In this document: piece after piece, positions 37,301 through 47,652 of the stretch | Position numbering within the stretch: the stretch's first letter is position 1 | How the letters are laid out: each line of letters begins with the position of its first letter | From: Nematostella vectensis | Taxonomy: Eukaryota > Cnidaria > Anthozoa > Actiniaria > Edwardsiidae | Assembly (NCBI RefSeq): GCF_932526225.1 | Contig: NC_064043.1 | Coordinates: forward strand, 6,377,501 to 6,441,500 | Direction of reading: 5' to 3' | DNA length: 64,000 nucleotides | Position numbers and translations under genes: made by a program | Notes under the pieces: generated by a model | The model's database searches: none | The model's input: the letters and a program-made list of their open reading frames with translations, nothing else | What the model was told of the DNA's origin: nothing

Positions 37301-38765
37301 CAAAATTCGTGTGGGTTTTAGACAGATTGAAATTAGACCAAAGTCGATCACCGCAAGGCACAAACATTGGAAGTATTACCTATAATCTGTTAGTTCTAAA
37401 TAAAAATAGTACCGATATATGTAGTAAGAGTTAGTGCGGAGATAATATGGTTAAAAACGTCGTTTGAAAGCAGAGTGTAATAAGACCATGTGTTCTGAAT
37501 TTGTGCCTTTTCAAAGTTTCGTGTGAAATCTAAAAGCCGTTGTAGCTATTGAAGTTGGTAATGAATACTGACGAATTCCCTGCCGTTACGTAAATCAACA
37601 TAGCCTGGTCGGTCCGGATATCCTTCTCTCCTCCAGGCACGGCGGCCGTGACCCTGTAACCAGCGGCGTACAGAACGCAACAAAGGAAGACTCCCGAAGT
37701 AATCTAGTTTGGCTTCTTTCGGCCCCCAAAACAAGATGGTACTTTTATCAGTGTACTTGAGTGCGGATAGGAATCGCTAGTAAAGTTATCAGCAAAATTT
37801 ATCAACAGTATATTTCTTCTAGTGACCTTTCATGTCGGAATTCAAGGAGTCAAGCCATATCGATAACCTCACACAGGCGGATTTTAAGGATGAAGTGTTT
37901 TTAGTGACCAAAACATAGATCTGTTATCATTCAAGTGAGAAACTTGTTTACGACAAAGATAATTAAGTCCTTTACGAAGTTTTAAAGCATAAAGCCGAGT
38001 ACCTTAAAGAAAGCTCAGAATACACGTAAGTCAAGATGACTAATTGCGCAAGAGAATGTCATGTGGCTTTTACATGAGGGAAACTTTAATTAAAGGGATG
38101 CTAGTGTGATATTTATTAGAGGGTAATTTATACATCAAGAGTAAATAGACTTTCCGCGGTGTCACACGAAAGCTCCAACACCATACCAAGGTCATATGCG
38201 CCAATCGGTAACCTTAAACCTTGAATATATCCTACCTGATCGCGCTTAGCTCAATGGCATCTTTCGTCCTTCTTGCAACATGCGGCATAAGAGATAAATG
38301 GCTTATTTCCACCATAGGCCAGCATATATTAAAGATCAGAGTTAAAATACCAAAGTACGTGGTTTTCTGCCATTCTTCTGTATTCTCATCACACATGAGA
38401 CATGGACTAAACAGAAATGGCCATACAATGGCGATTCCTACGCAACCAAATAAATGCCAAATCTTTTTGTTCCCGTAACGTTCCCCTACTATTTTGGTGA
38501 TCTGTCTATCGCAGAGGTAACCAATAAATGGCGTGGAAAAAGCATCGGCGAGCTGCGACGCGAGGAAAATGTATCCAGCGTTGACGGCGGATAGACCCAT
38601 TACTTTGGTAAAATAAATGAGAGAATAGCTGAACCATGCTTGGATGCAGAGATCGTTGAATACATGTCCAACGCCGTAAGCAAAGCGCTGTTTCAGTGGA
38701 GTCCTATCGGGTTTTACTAGCTTGTTATTTCGTTCTCCGCAGAGCTTGTGAACGAGAGCTTTCAT
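31345..38765 (-). CDS. MFSD12-like transporter 3, complete nine-exon gene, most typical paralogue
   Basis: Exons in transcript order: 38765-38236, 34567-34459, 34192-34096, 33184-32991, 32872-32780, 32472-32380, 32284-32111, 31860-31760, 31537-31345. All GT-AG, phases join, total 1584 nt (527 residues), close to typical MFSD12 size. Motif A is intact: GYLCDR at 82-87 and YGNKKIWH at 97-104. The central loop (246-310) is short and charged. Exon 7 keeps the conserved SLAMVSDLIGDDK end. The predicted role is an organelle-membrane MFS transporter by homology with MFSD12 (lysosomal/melanosomal cysteine import). Exon 9 may instead splice at GAAG|gtgggt to an unseen exon; reading on gives a TAA at 31345. 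Intron 1 (3.7 kb) holds a decayed second version of exon 2. Confidence 0.9.
32525..32779 (-). repeat. Three decayed tandem copies of exon 5 3' half plus donor of MFSD12-like 3
   Basis: Going downstream on the minus strand from exon 5 (32872-32780), the segment tccagacgtacttccccatc through cctaaggtaaggg and ctgtaaaagacaattg recurs about every 80-95 bp, near 32735-32680, 32640-32590 and 32565-32525. The donor is gtaagg in the true exon but ataagg and ttaagg in two copies, so those are dead splice sites. Confidence 0.8.
33262..33783. mobile_element. MITE, about 520 bp, in intron 3 of MFSD12-like 3
   Basis: Left end caggcgtttacccggtgttt then ttttcgctatgcgc is mirrored by gcgcatagcgaaaacacccg then gtgaacgcctgcaag at the right. 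Imperfect inverted similarity continues inward for about 130 bp (ccttaagcaaggacgacg against cgtcgttgcttaagg). The ends include gacgccatattg and caagatggcggcc, YY1-like words. No ORF. Confidence 0.8.
35694..35812 (+). repeat. GGATCGTTTCGGGTCCT minisatellite in intron 1 of MFSD12-like 3
   Basis: About five units of 19-24 bp (ggatcgtttcgggtcctg, ggatcgttccaggtcctg, ggatcgttttgggtcccg). A related pair of units lies inverted at 30942-31012, so it is part of a dispersed element and not a purely local expansion. Confidence 0.75.
35935..36050 (+). repeat. Dispersed repeat piece, also at 62205-62290
   Basis: ttattttgaaggtttcttgc and ggagtggttgattgacattc at about 35952-36040 match ttattttgaggttttcttgc and ggagtggttgatcgacattc at about 62211-62285, in the same order with AT-rich filler between. 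Both copies are in introns. Confidence 0.55.
37590..37703 (-). pseudogene. Second, phase-broken version of exon 2 in MFSD12-like 3
   Basis: On the minus strand this reads SGVFLCCVLYAAGY and then DIRTDQAMLIY directly before a donor gtaacg. This aligns with the exon 2 of paralogue 1 (SGIFVYAIVWALL, then DQQTVFT before its donor). The true exon 2 at 34567-34459 fits exon 1 by phase. Here the aligned frame is preceded by an in-frame TAG, and the nearby acceptors give the wrong phase, so a single-base loss near 37700 has probably broken it. It could also be a mutually exclusive exon if the assembly has an error. Confidence 0.55.
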
Positions 38766-40382
38766 CTTGACGAAGTTCGTGGACGGCTGAACCCACGTCG
38801 TGTGGGATACTTGGCGTTTTTATCCCGAGCCGTTTCCTGCGAGGAAAGAGAAAATGCAAGGTTCATCTGGTATTTCAACCCTTTGAGGAAACCCCGGCTT
38901 ATCATTGACCTGTAGAATGACAAGCAAACGGACCACTTAGAATCCGCGTTTCAATTGTTTCAGAGCTCACATGACTAAACTTGACTTTGGGAAATTTATT
39001 TCGGTACAATACCCAAAAAAAGCAAGCTTCTAAATTTTCTGATACTAAAATGTATTTTCGCGAGTAAAAACCCCGAGGGACTCAAATGTGTTTGTTTCAA
39101 GATAATCGTTTTTTTTTTACAACTTATGAGCGTCGATTTGGCGAGGTGTCAAATTTGAAAATTTCTAAGACAACAAAGAAAGTCCCAAGATCACGGTTTA
39201 AATTTAACGAATAATCGCTTGCAAGATGCGGCACGAGTTTCCATGTAGCGAAGTTTTTTTTTTTCATCTTACCTTGCTTTTTTGATAAAGTTCGCTGGCC
39301 TTGTTGAGCGGGGACTCTCTTGTACTCGCTTGTATCCGCTTGCTTGTCTGTGTAATAACAAGTGAGCGTTCAAAACATCCAGCAGCCCAAATAATAAGAC
39401 CCAGAACTTGCGATGAACAACTCAAACTTGTGAACCTCTCCGTTCTACAGCGCACTGAAAAGCGGCACCGGGATAGAACAGGATTGTTCACGAGGAGAAA
39501 AAATAACTGAAGCTTGCTGTTCTCTCTCAAGGCGAGTGACAAAGGCCGCATCTGTAATTTCATCACCTCTAAATGTTGTTTTTCCCGAAACGGTTGATTG
39601 GTAACGTTTTAGGAGGGGAGAGGGAAAGTAAAAAAAATTGCCTTAGTCATGAGTCGGTTCTACTATCAGTAAACATATAACAATGGATATCATATTCACT
39701 AACCGTTGTACATCAAGAGCTTACAGCTATATTTTGTGAAAAAAAATGCCAAGTATGTGATAAAATGGCTGTAAATATTTTTGTTGTGCCTACCTCCCCC
39801 TTGTAATAGAATTGGTATGTTTTAGTATTTGCATATAAGCATGACGTAAACAGTCACGCGATCTCTTTTTTGTCCTTGAAGAAAAGCAGATGTCACGGGC
39901 TTTGCGCTCGATTTTAACGAACTAATAATATAATTCCGCTTCTGAATTACATAAATATAGAGCGAATGTTTTTAAAGCTCTTTCTTCACAGCAAGAAACG
40001 TTTATATAGAACCAAAATGTTTGGATATTCCGCTGAAGACCATTGGAGATCGGTGATCTGGGCTTTGTCCTGTGGACCCTAGATCTGCCGGAAGCTGCTA
40101 ACGTGATCATGAACTGGCCAATCAGGAGCCCTTGGGCACGTGGTTTGTATGTAAAATATTTCACGGGTTCAACTCGTGACAGAGCTGCGCCCGAAGCAAG
40201 AGAGTTTCTAGAAGAAATAATTTCACTTTCAAAGGGTAATATTTGGATATGATTCGATAAAAAACTAAATAAAATATATAGTAAAATGAAATATTTCGAC
40301 CAGCAGATGGGAGAATATGTTTGTAAATATATTCTAATTACTTTTAATTGCTTATTATTTTACATTAAAATCTTTCTTTTCT
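38766..40382. other. Gene-free stretch upstream of MFSD12-like 3
   Basis: Promoter side of the gene. An ORF at 39264-39566 (-) has no recognisable feature. No core promoter placed. Confidence 0.4.
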
Positions 40383-40535
40383 CCACAGGCAGCCCAAGGC
40401 TACTGTCAGTGGTTTATAAAGGAATGTATGGGGGAATTTATATGTTAGCGAAAAAATACTTTATCGTGAAGTTTGAAGTCCGCCACGAATTGTGTTTCTC
40501 TCTCTGTATTTTTATACAATATATACTAGAAGTTT
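40383..40535 (+). mobile_element. Single copy of the CCACAGGCAGCCC element
   Basis: Starts ccacaggcagcccaaggcta and ends near atttttatacaatatatact. It matches 51363-51587 (reverse complement) at both ends but lacks about 75 bp of the middle. The 87-residue ORF over it (40286-40549) contains GMYGGIYMLAKKYFIVK, the repeat-encoded peptide, and is not considered a gene. Confidence 0.7.
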
Positions 40536-41130
40536 CTAATAGAAAGTGAAGTGCTCGCAAAATAGTGTTCGAGTAAAGATTTTGAATATTGAAAATGCTT
40601 TCTTCGCATCTTGCCAGATTTTCAGGTTTTTTGAGACAGTGAGCTAAGGGAAATCTTTTAGGGCTCGTTTACAGGAGACGGCTAGCCCAGTTTGACCGGG
40701 GTGAATCTCAGTCTGCCTCAAGTAAACGAACATTTAGTTTCATTGTTTTATTGTGAATAGTAAAATAACTTCCACAGATTATCTAAGTGACAGAAAGATA
40801 ACTATACTTTAAAATATTTCAGTGATCTGAAACACATTTAAAAGCAAGAGTTTGAAACTTTCAAAGAACGTTGTCATATCAGGGCGGTAGCAGGGAGTGG
40901 GGCACTGGGGGCACGTGCCCCCCCCCCCCAATATTTTCAAAAATTATAAGGAGCAAAAGAATGGAGAAACCAAGCTAAAAAAGTTCAAGGGTAAACCTAT
41001 AAAACCTTTGTCGTGCGGGTCCTTTTTGTGTGATGTGGCGCAATTGCTCTTGTATTGTTACTTTAGTCCAGTTTTATTAAACTTAATTTCTGCTCTTGGC
41101 ATGTGATATCCAACAGTTGATAATGAAACA
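40536..41130. other. Gene-free stretch with a poly-C hairpin
   Basis: Includes actgggggcacgtgcccccc near 40905-40924, a palindrome that runs into a C tract, typical of small repetitive elements in such genomes. Otherwise nothing recognised. Confidence 0.45.
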
Positions 41131-41226
41131 ACAACTTTTTTTTTTTATCTTCCAAATTCAACACATACAAAATAGTAACAATAAACCGAACGTGTGTTTG
41201 GTACTCAATGAGAAATCAAACTACTT

Positions 41227-41583
41227 CTGGTCATATGTTATGTTCAACAATGAGCAGCCCAGTAATAAGGCTAGCACCACTTTATCTTCGTTATTTGGGG
41301 CTTGCCAAGAATCTATTCAAAGATCTGCTTAATGATACAAGTTCAACACGTTAAAGAAGTAACAATACACAGTAACGTGCATTTGGTATTTAATGAGAAA
41401 TCAAGCTACTTAAGAACGTATTTGTGTCTTTTAGGGCTTGTTGTTGGGAGAGGCACATGAGACAATCCGTGTCTTCTGGTCATATGTTATGTTCAACAAT
41501 GGGCAGTCAAGTAAGGCTACCACCACTTCATCTTCTGTGTTTGACGTGGGCTTGCCAAGAATCTCTTCAAAGATGTGCTTGAT
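41227..41583 (-). repeat. Partial tandem copy of the RPA-like ORF 3' part
   Basis: ctggtcatatgttatgttca through cttgccaagaatctcttcaa, ending near 41583, is repeated at 41227-41340 with about 85% identity, and the intervening aatgagaaatcaagctactt also recurs. The extra copy is downstream of the ORF in its own direction. Confidence 0.75.
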
Positions 41584-42504
41584 GACATCATTAAACAAAG
41601 TCAGTGTTAGCTTGGCTTTGTCGCCTTTACGGACCACAACCTTAACAAGACACTGTGTGGAGCAACTCTCTTTCTTTTGGATTAGCTTGCAGTTGCTGCA
41701 TTTAATGACTGGTTTGTCAGTTTCAGTGATCTTTTTGTGACACACTTGGCAACACACATACATATCGAAGGACGATATTCCTAGGATTTTTAATGTAATT
41801 ACCTTTTCTGTGAAGAAAACAGGAAGCTCTGCAGGAATTTGGACTGGTATATCAAAGGGATTTCACTCAGTGATCTTGCAACAATGCACGGAAGTGGCTA
41901 GAGCCAAACTACTTGAATTATACTCTTTCACAACCCTCAAATTCTTGAAGGTGTAAGTTTTCCTTTCGTTAATTTCGTGGGCATGGTCTCCCCAGGCTTT
42001 TAGCTTTATTGCACTTGTTGGATCTGCTAGGTAACATTCAACTTTATCTTTCTCTCCTAGACGGGTATCCATCGTTTTAATGGTTGATAGCTGGGAAACT
42101 GTTGCTGTTATGTCGATAAGCTGGTTTAAATGTGCTCCTGTTAACGAGGCAATGTTATTGGTAGGAGGTATTGGTACAGATTCAAAATCAATGGTGGTGT
42201 CAATTAACTCTGCCTCACGAGATAGAAGGATAGTTTTTGTGCTATTTGTTTCGTCCAGCCTGAACCTCTTTAACTTTACTGGGCTAACAGCTTTGCTCTT
42301 GCTTTCAAATTCACCTCGGCGCTTGGGTGCAAAACAAACGGCCCTCAGAAGCTCTGATTTGGTTTGCAGTTGGAGGTCAAAATATGAGGTCTTAGTGCTT
42401 TTCTTTATCGGAGAAACATTATGGATATACCCACACACTTCTGTGTCATCGTTGTCCATGTCAATCTGAGTGAAAAGAAAGAAAAAATGTGACTTGGTGA
42501 GCAA
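41431..42504 (-). pseudogene. Helitron-associated RPA-like ssDNA-binding protein, broken
   Basis: Two frames, 42504-41863 and 41763-41431. The first reads as an OB-fold type replication protein A large-subunit relative (GYIHNVSPIKKS; LTGAHLNQLIDITATVS; KLKAWGDHA). The second begins with a zinc-ribbon-like CxxC pair pattern (CQVC, then CSNC) as in the RPA1 C-terminal domain. Between them an in-frame TGA at about 41861 interrupts what otherwise continues in frame to a donor (gaaaaggtaatt); an acceptor (atcctag) precedes the second part. Accessory RPA genes are known from plant and some animal Helitrons. The nonsense codon and the degraded neighbours indicate a dead copy. Confidence 0.7.
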
Positions 42505-42648
42505 AGAATCTGGTTAATAACAATGAGAGGTAATTAGGAGGAAACTTAAGTAAAAAAAAAAACTTACCCCTAGATAACAGTGTGTTTGGAGTACAACTAT
42601 TTTTTCATGCAAATGCCTCCTAGTAAATCACAGTTAGATTCAGCAGTA

Positions 42649-43545
42649 CTAGCTATTTTTCTTAGCTACCTGATTATAATATGCAGTGCGGGTGTTTTGT
42701 GCTAATAGATCCAGTCTTGCCTCTTCGTCTATGCGGTATTGTAACGTTGGTGATGTCTTTAGTGCAGTTAAACGTTGGTATGTCATTGTTTCTATGACAC
42801 ATGATGATAACGCTTTAACTCTGCTCAAAGCAACATAAGAAATACCAGGGGTTTTCTCTGATTTACCTATATCTACCCAAGCTTTTGGTAATGTGAGTCC
42901 TTGAGATTTGTGAATAGTTAATGACCAGGCCAATTTAGGTAATTGCTGCCTTTCATGAAGACCATCTGCTGAGTGAGCAGACACAGTTATAGGGCATATA
43001 GGAACATGATGGAGTTGTATTGCTAATTGATGATCCCTCATAGTGATCAAATTGCACTATGACTGCAATGGGTAAATCAGGTGGCTGATGGCCTGTTTCG
43101 TAGATAATATCAACAACAGTTCCTGTGGCCCCATTACAAAGACCAACAATAGGCCCCAAATTCATGGTAAGCATGACTTTAGCACCTTTTGATAGGGAAA
43201 TAAATGGCTCTAAACCCGACATCTCATCAGAGCTGACCTTCTTGGCTAAAGCAGAAGAATGACATCTTACTTCTTTAAGGTTATTTTGAAGTCTACTTAG
43301 GCATTCGCCGGTGAGGTCTTTATTGCCTCTAAGCCCAACAGGTAGCTTTAACAAAGAGTGAATTGTTACACCCTATATTTGAAATGCAGCCTTGCCAGTT
43401 CTAGCTGTAACCACACATAAACTTTTTAAAAGAGCACGAATGCCATTTATGAGATAGCTTTTTCCTGTTCCTGCTACTCCAAGCAAAATGAATTTGAGAG
43501 ATTTCTTATTTGCAGAAATATCCTCTGAATGTGACATTATAATAT
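42649..43545 (-). pseudogene. Helitron PIF1-type helicase domain with large internal deletion
   Basis: The minus strand shows the Walker A segment LLGVAGTGKSYLI at about 43445-43485, then LLKLPVGLRG, DLTGECLSRLQ, and near the end GAKVMLTMNLG, WSLTIHKSQGLTL and YVALSRVK, which are typical PIF1 family motifs. The Walker B and GDFxQLPP-type part, expected between LSRLQ and the ALAKKV segment, is missing, so roughly 200 or more codons are lost. A frame break lies at about 43050-42953, where the two ORFs overlap, and stops follow the Walker A segment. It cannot encode an active helicase. Confidence 0.75.
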
Positions 43546-43690
43546 CGTAGCTTGCATTTCACTGAAACTGTTAACATCAACATGTTCATAAGTTGTTTGA
43601 CAGATGACTTGCTATTTTACTTTTTATCCAGGTTGGCATTTTGCCAATTTGTTGTGCAGTATAATTGATTCTATCCTGAAGCCAATCATG

Positions 43691-46659
43691 CTATGGCTGG
43701 GTATTTGTTTGAAAAGAATTGTCAAATGGTGTACAAAGATCAGATAAGATCATCCATTCCTCGCGGATGTTTCCAGATTCAAAGTGATCAGACTCATTAT
43801 CCATTGCACAATCTTCTTGGTGTTTAATTACAGTTTGAAGCTTATCAAACCAATCTGGTACATTTGCATGGGCATATGGTGTATTAAGAAATTCGTGCCA
43901 TTTTTTAATAAAATTTTCAGCCGATGGTTCTCCACTGTCCCATGCATTTGTCTGGCTAGTGTTCCAAGGCTTATACCTTATCAACTGGTATTTACAGAAC
44001 AGTGGAAAGTTTGGTCCATTGGGGTTAGGGGAGTAAGTTGGAAATATTCTTGGTATAATATTGTCAGACTGTTTAGTAAGCTCGTTGTTTACTATTTTGT
44101 ACTTTGTTGCAAATTGCACAAAATTAAGGTTAGTTACTTCTTGTGAGTTGTCATAATTGTCACGATTAGCATAAACATCAAGCAGTGAGTTCTCTGAGCA
44201 AATTTGGTTTTTTTTCTATAGATGGCTTGTTCTTTACTCTGCGGGATCCATTCAAACTGATAGGTTTAATAATAAATGAGGAACTATGCATTTTCAAAGA
44301 CAGCAGATGGTGCATTACTTCTTGTGTAGCATAATCTCTTTTACCTAGTGTTTTCATTATCACTTTTTTAATTGCTCTATGAGGATTGCTACTAATCAAT
44401 ACATTATTAACAATGGAATTAAAGGCAGTTTTTAACAGTGGTGACCGTGGTTCACCTTTAGCAGCATACTTAGTTAGATATTCTACACAAGCATAATGAT
44501 CAATGACAACTTGAATAACACAATTTGCACGCCAACCTTGCAACTGAAGCTGCTGGTTGCTATTCAGACGACAGTCATTTCTTTCAGTCACAATCTTTGC
44601 TCTGTATTGAATCTCTTTAGACTTGCTATAAATTTCCTCAAATATTAATTCAGTGCTGGGACATATTTCAATCGGGAAATAGAATCTGCATTTTAATTCT
44701 TGCCCACCATTCCTTTTTTTTAGACAACAGCTTGTACTGCAGCGTTTGTGACGTTGGACCATGTTCAGTAGATCACAATAGTCTGATTCAATGTCCAAAT
44801 CAGGAATGTCCCTGTATTTCCTTTGACAAGGATGGATATCTGGCCTGACCCACATACTTTCATCTGGAGGATAAGGATTGACAGTGGATAATAGCCAATC
44901 TACATATTTACATGCTTCCTGAGAGGCTTCATTACCGGCAGCTATTTCTTTGTCTCAGCTCACATAACCCTGGATCATTTTTAAGCTTAGCTGTGCCATG
45001 ACAGTGAATACTACCTCTGCCTTGGTATTCAAACCTGTACCAGTGCCATTTGGCATCTAGAGTTTTATGAAGCCAGTGTTTTATAAAGCTTTCTAACCTT
45101 TGTGTGAAAAACCAGTCAACAATATGTGGGTTATCTATGACATTTTGTCCTCTTTCTGCACTAGTCATACCACCAAAAAATGCATGTAACTCTGGCCAAT
45201 GCATATCAGCAGAGGAAAATGTAAAAATGAACGTCGGCGTACCAACTGCAGTTACAATGGCTTTCAAATCTTCTCTAACCTTATGACAATAGGCATTTTT
45301 TCCAGCAATATTTGCAACATAGCGACACTTTGGACATTAACTCTGCAGACGTATTATTTGTAGCCATCTCCTGCAACTCATCAATTGTTAGATGAGCCTC
45401 GCCAGGATTCTGTTTTAAAAATATACCACTTTGTTGTAAAGTTCTCTTTCTTCTGATCATATCAAAAGCCCAGTATGAAAATCTAGGATGGATGGCAAAA
45501 CGATACTTCCATTTACCACCAACATTTTCTCCAAATTTAATCAAGTGCTTGATTCCTTCATGAAGACTAACATTCCTGACAAGTGAAGGGTTGGTAGGGT
45601 TCCCCTTCCCATCAGGGAATAATGTAGGAAATGCCATGGTTGCAAGGAATGGAGTTTTATATTCATTACATGGTTCCTCACCATGGGCTGGCCAATTCAG
45701 AGGTCTTTCTGCAGAGAGTTGACTTTTAATAGCATCTATTTCTTGTTGCTGTTCCTGTCCAATAGGTAAAAAACTACTCATATCTGTTTATTCATTGTAA
45801 ACAATATCATCGTCTGAGATTTCAGTTGGAGGGCCTTGGTCTGGCATATTTATTTGTTGAAAATCTCCATTATCTGGGTTAATTGTAACTAAGTCAAGAG
45901 GAACATCATTTTCTGGCAAACAACTTAAAGCTTTAATATCAATAGTGACATCTGCATAGTGAGGATTATTATTTTTTAGCCAGAACAAAGCATCTTGGAC
46001 CCTTTGCTTTCGGACAGTTACATCTTTAAATGTGTTTTCTTTTCCTTTTACTTTCACAACAATAATGGATACATCCTTGGGATACCTTGGCAATGTATCA
46101 GCAAATTTAGGCAATGACCTGAATATCCTCTTTGGCCACCAGGTTTAATGTGAACCCTCATGATTGGAAGAGCGCGAGCAATCAACATTTCTTCTATCTG
46201 AGTTAATCCTAGTAATTCATTTGGGACTGGGCTAGGCATCATGGAGTTTTCTATAGAAAATAGCTTTGGTATATTTTTATCTTTGGCGCACCGTGAGCAA
46301 ATATACGAGTTTGTTTTTCTCTCTTTCAATGGCCATACTTCTTTGCATATTTTACATTGATTAAGAGTGTATTGAATAAACTGATGAAACTGCTTGATAT
46401 TTGATATTGCCCATGGTTGCTCATGCAAAAAACCATCCAATGAAGTATTAAATTGAGCCAAATAACGCTGTTGCAAATCAAATGGAGTGTTATTCTTATC
46501 CTTACAAAATTGTGCCTCAGCATCAATCCCCTCTTGGCCATTTAATTTCTTGATTTTTCCCTCTTTAAAGTTTTTTCTCCTTTTAGCCAATCTTTCTTCT
46601 TGTGTTTCTTGTGACTCGCATGACCTTTTCATTTTTTCATATTCTCGTCTCTTTTTCAA
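43691..46659 (-). pseudogene. Helitron Rep protein (DUF6570, Helitron_like_N, HUH/Tyr nuclease), multiply broken
   Basis: Six open segments in order: 46659-46054 (zinc finger CKICKEVW...CSRC and [22 protein letters not shown]6570-type), 46114-45788, 45781-45281 ([12 protein letters not shown], Helitron_like_N), 45267-44932 (LGTP-like entry, [18 protein letters not shown] and the HUH motif RGSIHCHG), 44855-44178 (catalytic tyrosine region DHYACVEYLTKYAAKGE) and 44119-43691. Breaks are frameshifts near 46110, 45320, 44945 and 44185, and one in-frame TAA at 45788-45790. These fit the known order of rolling-circle Helitron transposases. A dead autonomous copy is the best reading. Confidence 0.8.
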
Positions 46660-46746
46660 CCTTCTTTCTTTTGCTCAGGTGATTCAGAAATTCTTCTTAT
46701 TCATGCCTCCTCTCAAGCTACAATCTATTACATTCCATGCCTCCTC

Positions 46747-47145
46747 TCAAGCTACAATTAGCTGGGCATCTTCAATTTTATCATTTACATCTAAGGACCC
46801 ACTGACTTCACAGTCTATAAAAATTGATTTCTTGTGAGAAATCTGTCTTTTTGTCATGCAATAATAATATCTGGTAAAAAAACTATTCTCTCTTTTTTCA
46901 AATGAAACATAAGTGTGCTTGTAGTTTTTGGCTACAGCATACTGGCGTGGAGACTTTGGAATATTCCTTTTTAAAAATAGTTTCAGCTTTTTTCTGAGCT
47001 TTCGTTTTCTTAAAAGTTGCAGTATTTTACGTTGTGGAATACTGGATGGGGCACGATCTCTGTTGTGTCTTAACCGAGACTTGATTTTTGAAGCATCTAG
47101 TTTTCTAACTGTAACAAAAATACTTAGTTCGCCACACTCAATCAC
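46747..47145 (-). CDS. Basic ORF of unknown function at the Helitron 5' side
   Basis: A 132-residue frame, rich in Arg/Lys (for example LLRKRKLRKKLKLFLKR). It lies upstream of, and in the same direction as, the Rep segments, separated from them by a stop and a 23-bp direct duplication (catgcctcctctcaagctac at about 46702 and 46737). It may be the first part of the transposase or an accessory ORF; I do not recognise it. Confidence 0.35.
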   Translation of the reverse strand: MIECGELSIFVTVRKLDASKIKSRLRHNRDRAPSSIPQRKILQLLRKRKLRKKLKLFLKRNIPKSPRQYAVAKNYKHTYVSFEKRENSFFTRYYYCMTKRQISHKKSIFIDCEVSGSLDVNDKIEDAQLIVA

Positions 47146-47149
47146 TCAA

Positions 47150-47652
47150 TATATCGCCGAAACATCTTTCAACGCAAGACCTTTCAGGGTTTGAGATAAA
47201 AAAAAACTACTATAATGGGTGATCACAGCGTTCAATCCAGTTTTTGGGTCAATGGGTAGTCGTTTAGCAATTTGAGAAGCACGTGGTTTGTTTATTGGCA
47301 CAAAGCCCCGCCAAGCGGTCTCATTCCCCCGAAGGGCGTTTAAAATCCCGTGCACGGGCTTAGCAATCCCACAATGGGGCTCCATAATCCTCACGGGATT
47401 ATGTATTTTCTCTCGCAGCGTTTGCGTCATCAAGTTCGAGTTCCGCTGGTGCCGTTCGTCTCGCACGCTGCACCAAATCTACTGAATTTTTCCAAGAAAA
47501 TCGACCTGCAGTTGCTAAAACACCACTCATTTGACCGGTTAGAAACTTAGAATGAAAGCTGTGATAAACTATCCAGGCAATTCCAATAAACGAAGACATC
47601 TTACCTTCATAAATCCGCTGAAGCAGGACCACTGGCGAATGACAGAGGCGAA
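47150..47652. other. Stretch between Helitron and TTAA element
   Basis: Noncoding as far as I can tell. The frames at 47146-47466 and 47399-47659 (-) are without recognisable domains. It may include the Helitron 5' terminal region. Confidence 0.35.

Larger units (their letters stand above)
41227..47145 (-). mobile_element. Autonomous Helitron, inactivated
   Basis: All four hallmark parts lie in one orientation: basic/zinc-finger N-terminal part, HUH/Tyr Rep, PIF1 helicase and a separate RPA gene. Ends were not resolved: I did not find a secure 5' TC and 3' hairpin-CTRR pair, so the limits given are those of the recognisable coding parts. The many frame breaks and the helicase deletion show that it is not self-mobile. 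Confidence 0.75.

Noticed and set aside
40286-40549. 87-residue ORF with GMYGGIYMLAKKYFIVK
   Set aside because: The peptide is encoded by a repeated element found elsewhere in the window.
41855-41870. TGA in the RPA-like ORF as selenocysteine
   Set aside because: No SECIS-like context sought or seen, and the rest of the element is full of breaks; a nonsense mutation is simpler.
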